This document shows, one piece after another, positions 32,186 through 37,718 of a stretch of DNA of 37,718 bases. A program made the translations under genes and the position numbers. The number at the start of each line of letters is the position of its first letter. The stretch's first letter is position 1. Below the pieces are notes generated by a model that saw only the letters and a program-made list of their open reading frames with translations, was not told the origin of the DNA and ran no database searches. Source of the DNA: Rubrivivax sp. (GTDB lineage Bacteria > Pseudomonadota > Gammaproteobacteria > Burkholderiales > Burkholderiaceae_C); the NCBI GenBank assembly GCA_027487585.1, contig JAIYDH010000194.1, positions 1 through 37,718 of the forward strand. The letters are read 5' to 3'.

Positions 32186-33339
32186 GGCGTGGGCGTGGGC
32201 GGGGTGGCCGGTGCGGCCGCGGGTACGGCCTCGCGAGGCAGCCGAATCGTGGCCACGGTGCCGCCCTCGGCATCGGGAGCCGGCACCACCACCAGGCTGG
32301 CGCGCGGGCCGTGCAGCGTGGCCAGCCGCTCGCGCACCTGGGCCAGGCCGAAGCGCGTGCCCGCCGTGGCGGCCGCTTGCGCCAGGCCGATGCCGGTGTC
32401 GCGCACCTGCAGCACCAGCATCTCGCCGTCTGCGTGCGCGCTCACTGCCAGTCGGCCGCCTGCCACGTGCGGCTCCAAGCCGTGCTTGATGGCGTTTTCC
32501 ACCAGTGGCTGCAGCAGCAGCGGTGGCACCGGCTGCGTGGCCAGCGCGGGCGGCAGATGGAGCTCCACCTGCAGCCGCGGGCCCATGCGGATGGCCATCA
32601 GCGCCAGGTAGTCGGCCACACGCGCGTACTCGGTGGCGAGCGGGTGCGCAGGCAGCCGCGAAGCCTCGAGCGTGGCGCGCAGGTAGGCGATCAGCCGGTC
32701 GAGCATTTGCTGCGCGGCGGTGGCGTCCAGGCCGATCAGCACGCGCAGGTTGGCCAGCGTGTTGAACAGCATGTGCGGCTCGAGCTGGCTCTGCAGCAGC
32801 TTGAGCTGGTTCTCGGCGGCGGCGCGCTCGGCCGCCTCGGCCTGCGCCTTGGCGCTGGCCAGGCGCTCGCGGCTGCTGATCACGGCCACGAAGGCCAGCG
32901 TGGCCAGCAGGCTGACGAGCAGCGTCAGCTGAGTGCTGCGGCTCGCGAGGTTGTAGATTGGGTCCGAGTCGAAGCCGGTGATCGCATCGGCCAACCACTG
33001 CCCCAGAGGTGGACCCAGAGTGACACAGAGCAAGGTCGAAGGCCACACGCCCGCCCAGCCGCTTTGCCAGGCGACCGAAGAAGCGGGCAGCCTGCGCCAC
33101 TGGCGCCACTGGTCATGCAGCCAGGCGTTCAGCATCGAACTGCTTTCGTACACCGACAGACAGATCGCGCCGATGCAGAACGAGTACAGCAGCTTGTAGC
33201 CCCACCAGCCCGTGCTCGTCAGCGTGAAGACTGCTGCGATCGTGGTGCACACGCCGACGAGCAGCGCCAGCGTGACTGGCAGGCGCTGCCGCCAGCGCAG
33301 CCGAACGAGGGCCAAGGCGGTATCGGCGGTTGGGTTCAT
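32182..33339 (-). CDS. LytS/YehU-type sensor histidine kinase
   Basis: A 385-residue membrane histidine kinase of the His_kinase (LytS/YehU/AlgZ) family. Four or so hydrophobic helices lie within residues 20-155, then a coiled segment of Ala/Glu residues leads to the phospho-acceptor His189 in LEPHMLFNTLANLRVL. The ATP-binding part has VENAIKHGLEP and DTGIGL. No recognisable periplasmic sensor domain is present, so the signal is probably sensed in or at the membrane. ATG 33339 fits the start of the first helix region; the frame is open further upstream without coding character. The stop is coupled to the response regulator (ATGA). A link with pigment control is suggested only by position. Confidence 0.92.
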   Translation of the reverse strand: MNPTADTALALVRLRWRQRLPVTLALLVGVCTTIAAVFTLTSTGWWGYKLLYSFCIGAICLSVYESSSMLNAWLHDQWRQWRRLPASSVAWQSGWAGVWPSTLLCVTLGPPLGQWLADAITGFDSDPIYNLASRSTQLTLLVSLLATLAFVAVISSRERLASAKAQAEAAERAAAENQLKLLQSQLEPHMLFNTLANLRVLIGLDATAAQQMLDRLIAYLRATLEASRLPAHPLATEYARVADYLALMAIRMGPRLQVELHLPPALATQPVPPLLLQPLVENAIKHGLEPHVAGGRLAVSAHADGEMLVLQVRDTGIGLAQAAATAGTRFGLAQVRERLATLHGPRASLVVVPAPDAEGGTVATIRLPREAVPAAAPATPPTPTP

Positions 33340-33475
33340 CGCCGGGGATTGTCGGCCGCCCGACTTGAACTCAGCCGTCGTCCGCGACAGCTGGGCGGCC
33401 GGTGTCGCCAGATGACTCTCAAGGGGCGCCAGCCGACGGTTGCCCTGTCGGCCGCACAGGCGCAGGATCCAGGCC

Positions 33476-34021
33476 ATGAGCCAGCCGCCGCCGATCTTGC
33501 GCCCCGCCCGCCCCGACGACGCGCAGGTACTGGGCGCCTTGGCCGCCCAGGTGTTCCTCGATACCTATGCCACCGCAGGCATCCGGCCGGCGCTGGTGCG
33601 CGAGGTGCAGCAAGCGTTCGGATCCCAAGCCATGGCGGCCTTGGTGGCGCGGGCAATCGGCGGCTTGTGGGTCGCAGAACACCAAGAACACCTGTTGGGC
33701 TTCGTTCAGTTCGCGCCCGGCGCGCGCCATGCCGTGGTGGATGCCTGGGCCGGCGACAGGGCCGTGTTGCCCACCGCCGAGATCGAGCGGCTCTACGTGC
33801 TGCGCCACTTCCAGGGCCAGGGGCTCGGCAAGGCGCTGATGGCGGCCGCGGCCGGGCAGGCGCGCCACGCCGGTTGCACTCGCCTGTGGCTCACGGCCTG
33901 GGTCGGCAACGCCCATGCCCGGGCCTGGTACGGCCGCCAGGGCTGGCGCGACATCGGCGCCACGCCCCATTGCTTCGAGGGCGAGAGCTTCGAGAACCGG
34001 GTGCTGGTGAAGGACGCCTGA
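33476..34021 (+). CDS. GNAT-family N-acetyltransferase
   Basis: A 181-residue acetyltransferase of the GNAT superfamily. The acetyl-CoA pyrophosphate-binding loop is RHFQGQGLGKALM (110-122), preceded by strand IERLYVL, and the C-terminal strand region has LTAWVGNAHARAWYGRQGW. It would move an acetyl group from acetyl-CoA to an amine; the substrate cannot be predicted. ATG 33476 gives MSQPPPILRPARPDD, the normal opening of the fold; a longer frame exists upstream but is rich in Arg and antisense-like. The gene is alone on the plus strand between the kinase and the HerA-like gene. Its stop codon forms the left end of a stop-to-stop hairpin. Confidence 0.9.
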   Translation: MSQPPPILRPARPDDAQVLGALAAQVFLDTYATAGIRPALVREVQQAFGSQAMAALVARAIGGLWVAEHQEHLLGFVQFAPGARHAVVDAWAGDRAVLPTAEIERLYVLRHFQGQGLGKALMAAAAGQARHAGCTRLWLTAWVGNAHARAWYGRQGWRDIGATPHCFEGESFENRVLVKDA

Positions 34022-34043
34022 GGCCGCGGCCGCCGCGGTCTCA
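34019..34043. terminator. Stop-to-stop hairpin between convergent genes
   Basis: The 25-base segment from the GNAT stop (tga at 34019) to the HerA-like stop (tca at 34041, read in reverse) is an inverted repeat: tgag, one mismatch, ccgcgg, loop ccg, ccgcgg, mismatch, ctca. Both stop codons lie in the stem ends. It is likely a compact terminator for both convergent genes; there is no U-run. Confidence 0.55.
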
Positions 34044-35564
34044 GCGCCGCCGCGAGCCGCCCATCAGCGATCCGAGCACGCCCCGGATGATCTCGCGGCC
34101 CACCGCCGAGCCGATGCTGCGCACCGCCGACGAGGCGGCGGCCTGCACCAGCCCGGGCCGCTGCCCACCGCGCGGGCCGGTGCTGCCGAGCATCATGTCC
34201 TTCACCATGTCCATCATGCCGCCGCCGGACGGGGCCGCCGCGCCGCCACCGGCGGGCAGGCCACCGGGCGCTGCCTGGGCCGCCGTCAAGGCACGGCCCT
34301 TGAGCATCTCGTAGGCCGAATCGCGGTCGATCGTCTTCTCGTACGTGCCCGCCACCAGGCTGTTGGCCAGCAGCGCCTGGCGCTGCGCCGGCGTGATGGG
34401 GCCGATCTGGCTGCCCGGCGGCAGCACGTACACGCGCTCGGTCACGCTGGGCCGGCCCTTGCTGTCGAGCAGGCTCACCAGCGCCTCGCCCACGGCCAGC
34501 TCCTGGATGGCGGTGGCCATGTCCTTGATGCCTGGGTTGGCGCGCATCGTGTCGGCGGCGGCCTTCACAGCCTTCTGGTCGCGCGGCGTGAAGGCGCGCA
34601 GCGCGTGCTGCACGCGGTTGCCCAGCTGCGCCAGCACGGTGTCGGGCACGTCGAGCGGGTTCTGCGTCACGAAGTACACGCCCACGCCCTTGCTGCGCAC
34701 CAGGCGCACCACGAGCTCGATGCGCTCCACCAGCGCCGCCGGTGCGTCCTTGAACAGCAGGTGCGCCTCGTCGAAGAAGAACACCAGCTTGGGCTTGTCG
34801 AGGTCGCCCACCTCGGGCAGCGTCTCGAACAGCTCGCTCAGCATCCACAGCAAGAAGGTGGCATACAGGCGCGGTGCGTTCATCAGCTTGTCGGCCGTGA
34901 GCACGTTGACGACGCCGTGGCCGTTCACGGTCTGCATGAAGTCGGCGATGTCGAGCATGGGCTCGCCGAAGAACTTGTCGCCGCCTTGCTCCTCGATCTG
35001 CAGCAGGCCGCGCTGGATGGCGCCCACGCTGGCGGCGCTGATGTTGCCGTACTCGGTGGTGAACTGTTTGCCGTTCTCGCCCACGTACTGCAGCATGGCG
35101 CGCAGGTCCTTCATGTCGAGCAGCGCCATGCCGGCGTCGTCGGCGATCTTGAAGACCAGGTTCAGCACGCCGGCTTGTGTGTCGTTCAGTGCCAGCATGC
35201 GTGCCAGCAGCAGCGGGCCCATGTCCGACACGGTGGCGCGCACCGGGTGGCCGGACTCGCCGAACACGTCCCACAGCGTGGCCGGGCACTCGAAGGGCTC
35301 GGGCTCGGGCAGGCCGCGCTCGGCCAGGATGCCCTTCACCTTGGGCGGCAGCGCACCGCGCTGGGTGACGCCGGTGAGATCGCCCTTCACGTCGGCCATG
35401 AACACCGGCACGCCGATCTTGCTGAAGTTCTCGGCCAGCGTCTGCAGCGTGATGGTCTTGCCGGTGCCGGTGGCGCCGGTGATCAGGCCGTGGCGGTTGG
35501 CCAGGGCGGGCAGCAGGTGGCACTCGATGGCGCCGTGGCGGGCGAGCAGGATCGGGTCGGGCAT
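34041..35564 (-). CDS. HerA-like ATPase, DUF853 family
   Basis: A 507-residue P-loop ATPase of the DUF853 (HerA helicase-like C-terminal) family. Walker A is GATGTGKT at 30-37, followed by ADVKGDLTG near 57-65. Walker B is [13 protein letters not shown] near 259-271. [30 protein letters not shown] carries the arginine-finger region. The C-terminal part is rich in Gly and Ala and ends [10 protein letters not shown]. HerA proteins translocate DNA in repair or end-resection; the function of the short bacterial DUF853 branch, which occurs without a nurA partner, is not settled. No nuclease gene is adjacent here. It is cytoplasmic. Family assignment is secure, biological role not. Confidence 0.92.
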   Translation of the reverse strand: MPDPILLARHGAIECHLLPALANRHGLITGATGTGKTITLQTLAENFSKIGVPVFMADVKGDLTGVTQRGALPPKVKGILAERGLPEPEPFECPATLWDVFGESGHPVRATVSDMGPLLLARMLALNDTQAGVLNLVFKIADDAGMALLDMKDLRAMLQYVGENGKQFTTEYGNISAASVGAIQRGLLQIEEQGGDKFFGEPMLDIADFMQTVNGHGVVNVLTADKLMNAPRLYATFLLWMLSELFETLPEVGDLDKPKLVFFFDEAHLLFKDAPAALVERIELVVRLVRSKGVGVYFVTQNPLDVPDTVLAQLGNRVQHALRAFTPRDQKAVKAAADTMRANPGIKDMATAIQELAVGEALVSLLDSKGRPSVTERVYVLPPGSQIGPITPAQRQALLANSLVAGTYEKTIDRDSAYEMLKGRALTAAQAAPGGLPAGGGAAAPSGGGMMDMVKDMMLGSTGPRGGQRPGLVQAAASSAVRSIGSAVGREIIRGVLGSLMGGSRRR

Positions 35565-35609
35565 CGCGAAGCTCCAGTGCGGCGTGCGTGCCGCATGACG
35601 GCGCGCAGT

Positions 35610-36494
35610 CTAGGGCAGGGCAGTCCGTAGCTTCTGCAGGCTTACTCCGCACCAGGCCTGGTCTTCGGGGGCCAGGCGCGCAAAGGCGGCCTCGGCTTGC
35701 GACGAGGCTGTGGCGTGGGCGGCCTGGGCACCTGCGGCGGCTTCGACCAGACCCAGCGCGTGCCAGCCGAAGAAGGCTTCGAGCGCGACCTCGTCGTGGG
35801 CCGCGACGATGGCCAGGCAGGCCTCGGCGTGCCCGCGGGCCTTGGGCAAATCGCCAGCGGCCAGCGCGCACATCGCCAGCCGGTGCTGCGCCCGCTCCTC
35901 GTGCAGCCAGGTGCCGGCGCGGCGCCAGAACACCAGGCCCAGCTCGGCGGCTTGCAGCATCAGCGCCTGCGTGGCGGCGTCGCGGGTGGGCAGTTCCTCC
36001 AGCGCGGCGGCGATGTTGTTGCCGGCCACGGCCAGCGCGCGCACGGCGGGGTGGGTGTCGGGCAGATCGGCGGCCTGCGCGGCGGCTGCGGCCTCGGCCA
36101 GCAAGGCGCCGGCACGTGGGGCATCGCGCTCGGCCAGGTTCGAGGCCGCCAGCGCGCGCACCCGCACGGCCTCGGGCTCGGCCAGGCCGGCGGTGGCCTG
36201 TGTGTCGCCGCCCGTGAGCGCCAGGCTGCGGTCGAACAGCGCCGCGCTGGCGCGGGCCGCGTCGCCGGCGGCGGCGTGGCCGGCCAGCCGGGCCAGCAGG
36301 GCGCGGCCTTCGGCCAAATGCTCTGGGCTGCCGAGGTGCGCGCCGGCCACATGGTGGGCCAGGCGCAGCAGGCCGTCGACGGCGGCGTCGTCGGCGGCCA
36401 GGGCGGCGCCGGTGGTGGCGGTGTCGGCCAGCACGCCGGCGGGGTCGTCGGGGTGGCGGTTCCAGGCGTCGTCGATCCAGCTGGCGTAGTTCAT
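35610..36494 (-). CDS. Unrecognised Ala-rich helical protein (TPR-like)
   Basis: A 294-residue protein I do not recognise. It is strongly alanine-rich and almost wholly helical in pattern. Repeating units of paired helices such as [24 protein letters not shown] and [26 protein letters not shown] resemble tetratricopeptide-type repeats, so a protein-binding role is plausible. There is no signal peptide or membrane segment. Start choice: ATG 36494 is used. AGGAGG lies 11 bases before it and only five bases before a TTG at 36500, so the TTG may be the true start. Codon use is like that of neighbours, so it is a real gene rather than an antisense frame. It is followed after 45 bases by the HerA-like gene in the same direction. 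Confidence 0.75.
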   Translation of the reverse strand: MNYASWIDDAWNRHPDDPAGVLADTATTGAALAADDAAVDGLLRLAHHVAGAHLGSPEHLAEGRALLARLAGHAAAGDAARASAALFDRSLALTGGDTQATAGLAEPEAVRVRALAASNLAERDAPRAGALLAEAAAAAQAADLPDTHPAVRALAVAGNNIAAALEELPTRDAATQALMLQAAELGLVFWRRAGTWLHEERAQHRLAMCALAAGDLPKARGHAEACLAIVAAHDEVALEAFFGWHALGLVEAAAGAQAAHATASSQAEAAFARLAPEDQAWCGVSLQKLRTALP

Positions 36495-36563
36495 GGCCAA
36501 GCTTTCCTCCTCATGGCCGGCAGCCTAGCGGTGCCCCGGGCCGGGCGCCAGCCCCGCCCCCCG

Positions 36564-36569
36564 TAAAAT
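36564..36569 (+). promoter_or_regulatory. Candidate -10 element before the YebC gene
   Basis: TAAAAT stands out in an otherwise GC-rich stretch 36 bases before the ATG of the YebC-family gene. No matching -35 box is evident in the preceding 25 bases. The distance fits a short leader. Confidence 0.35.
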
Positions 36570-36604
36570 GCCGGCCCCGACACCCGACGAACAGAAGCAC
36601 CCTC

Positions 36605-37330
36605 ATGGCCGGTCATTCCAAGTGGGCCAACATCCAGCACCGCAAGGGCCGGCAGGATGAAAAGCGCGGCAAGGCCTGGACGCGCGTGATCCGCGAGATC
36701 ATGGTCGCGGCCCGCCTGGGCGGCGGCGACCCGACGGCCAACCCGCGCCTGCGCCTGGCCATCGAGAAGGCCAAGGCCGTGAACCTGCCGGTCGACACCG
36801 TCAAGCGCAACATCGACAAGGCCACCGGCAACCTCGAAGGCGTCAGCTACGAGGAGATCCGCTACGAGGGCTACGGCATCGGCGGCGCCGCCATCATCGT
36901 GGACTGCATGACCGACAACCGCGTGCGCACCGTGGCCGAGGTGCGGCACGCCTTCAGCAAGTACGGCGGCAACATGGGCACCGAGGGCTCGGTGGCCTTC
37001 CAGTTCAAGCACTGCGGGCAGCTGGTCTTTGCGCCTGGCACGAGCGAAGACAAGGTCATGGAAGTGGCGCTGGAAGCCGGCGCCGAAGACGTGATCACCG
37101 ACGACGACGGCGCCATCGAGGTGCTCTCGGCCCCGGCCGACTTCGAAGCCGTGAAGGCCGCGCTGGAGGCCGCCGGCCTGAAGCCCGAGGTGGCCGAGGT
37201 CACCTGGCGTGCCGAGAACCCGGTGGACGTGGCCGGCGAAGACGCCGTCCGCATGCAGAAGCTGCTCGACGTGATCGAGGACCTCGACGACGTGCAAGAC
37301 GTCTTTCACAACGCCGTCCTCAAGGAATGA
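36605..37330 (+). CDS. YebC/PmpR family protein
   Basis: A 241-residue protein of the YebC/PmpR family, whose members act as transcriptional regulators or, as shown more recently, help ribosomes through proline-rich stretches. The N-terminal signature [18 protein letters not shown] is intact, followed by [29 protein letters not shown] and [13 protein letters not shown]. An acidic segment [11 protein letters not shown] follows mid-protein. The C-terminus is rich in Asp ([15 protein letters not shown]), which is typical. Its stop overlaps the purD start (ATGA), so they are co-translated; yebC followed by purD is a common arrangement in Burkholderiales. The length is that of the family. Confidence 0.95.
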   Translation: MAGHSKWANIQHRKGRQDEKRGKAWTRVIREIMVAARLGGGDPTANPRLRLAIEKAKAVNLPVDTVKRNIDKATGNLEGVSYEEIRYEGYGIGGAAIIVDCMTDNRVRTVAEVRHAFSKYGGNMGTEGSVAFQFKHCGQLVFAPGTSEDKVMEVALEAGAEDVITDDDGAIEVLSAPADFEAVKAALEAAGLKPEVAEVTWRAENPVDVAGEDAVRMQKLLDVIEDLDDVQDVFHNAVLKE

Positions 37331-37718
37331 AGGTCCTCGTCGTGGGCAGTGGCGGGCGCGAACACGCGCTGGCCTGGAAGCTGGCGCAGGGCGCCCGTGT
37401 GCAGACCGTGTTCGTGGCCCCTGGCAACGGCGGCACCGCGGCCGACCCGGTGCTGAAGAACCTGCCCTTCAACGGCGTGACCGACATCCCCGCGCTGGCC
37501 GACTTTGCCGCGGCCGAGAAGGTGGCGCTCACCGTGGTGGGCCCCGAGGCGCCGCTGGCCGCCGGCATCGTCGACCAGTTCCGCGCCCGCGGCCTGCGTG
37601 TCTTTGGCCCCACGCAGGCGGCGGCGCAGCTCGAAAGCTCCAAGAGCTTCGCCAAGGACTTCATGCAGCGCCACGGCATCCCGACCGCGCTGTACGCCAC
37701 CTTCACCGACGCCGCCGC
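37327..37718 (+). CDS. purD: Phosphoribosylamine-glycine ligase, 5' part
   Basis: The first 130 codons of GAR synthetase, which joins glycine to phosphoribosylamine in purine synthesis with ATP. The opening [19 protein letters not shown] is the family signature. [22 protein letters not shown] and [18 protein letters not shown] follow at the expected places. The gene runs off the right edge of the window, so the ATP-grasp domain is only entered. ATG 37327 overlaps the YebC-family stop by four bases. Very confident despite truncation. Confidence 0.96.
   Translation, partial: MKVLVVGSGGREHALAWKLAQGARVQTVFVAPGNGGTAADPVLKNLPFNGVTDIPALADFAAAEKVALTVVGPEAPLAAGIVDQFRARGLRVFGPTQAAAQLESSKSFAKDFMQRHGIPTALYATFTDAA

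Noticed and set aside
33793..35871. 692-codon minus-strand frame covering the HerA-like gene
   Set aside because: Different frame from the one with Walker A and B motifs, Arg-rich, and it runs across the end of the GNAT gene.

Overview
The window is very GC-rich, with strong G/C preference at third codon positions. Its housekeeping genes (glnS, a YebC-family gene overlapping purD, a HerA-like ATPase of the DUF853 family) look betaproteobacterial. I infer a member of the Burkholderiales, in the Leptothrix/Rubrivivax/Roseateles neighbourhood, from composition and gene content; no rRNA or other phylogenetic marker was tested.

Layout. (1) 1-5370, minus strand: a carbohydrate operon of a serine esterase, a GH92 glycosidase and a GH13 amylase-like enzyme cut by the window edge. 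The genes are joined by 4-base ATGA overlaps. (2) 5381-5542: a 162-bp imperfect palindrome that looks like a small mobile or REP-like element. (3) 5542-8525, minus: FKBP-type peptidyl-prolyl isomerase, DUF3016 protein and glnS. (4) 8605-31280: a large gene cluster that reads as a xanthomonadin-type aryl polyene pigment pathway. (5) 31364-33339, minus: a LytTR response regulator and a LytS/YehU-type histidine kinase. (6) 33476-37718: GNAT acetyltransferase, HerA-like ATPase, an unrecognised helical protein, a YebC-family regulator and the 5' end of purD.

The pigment cluster has three transcription units. A minus-strand unit (10847 to 8605) encodes a PAP2-type membrane enzyme, an acyl carrier protein and a FabF-like ketosynthase. 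A divergent plus-strand unit (11046 to 14506) encodes a chorismate-derived hydroxybenzoate synthase (XanB2/FkbO/Hyg5-like), a MipA/OmpV outer-membrane protein, a PlsC-type acyltransferase and a family 2 glycosyltransferase. A 17-gene minus-strand unit (31280 to 14549) encodes a second acyl carrier protein, a COG4648-like membrane protein, an AMP-ligase fused to a dehydratase, an LpxL/HtrB-like acyltransferase, a LolA-like protein, an MMPL transporter, a polysaccharide deacetylase, a methyltransferase, two ketosynthase/chain-length-factor pairs, a dehydratase, a FabG reductase, two putative lipoproteins and a flavin-dependent halogenase-like protein.

Inferred logic: the chorismatase makes a hydroxybenzoate starter and the ligase loads it onto a carrier protein. 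Ketosynthase/CLF pairs, reductase and dehydratases build a polyene without enoyl reduction. Methyltransferase and halogenase tailor the aryl head. The acyltransferases, glycosyltransferase, LolA-like protein and MMPL transporter attach the product to a lipid and move it to the outer membrane. The pathway class is established knowledge; the assignment to this window rests on motifs and gene order and is inference. Least ordinary are the duplicated ketosynthase/CLF pair, the ligase-dehydratase fusion, an apparent CTG start codon, an apparent frameshift in a small lipoprotein gene, and a membrane-anchored polysaccharide deacetylase inside a pigment operon.
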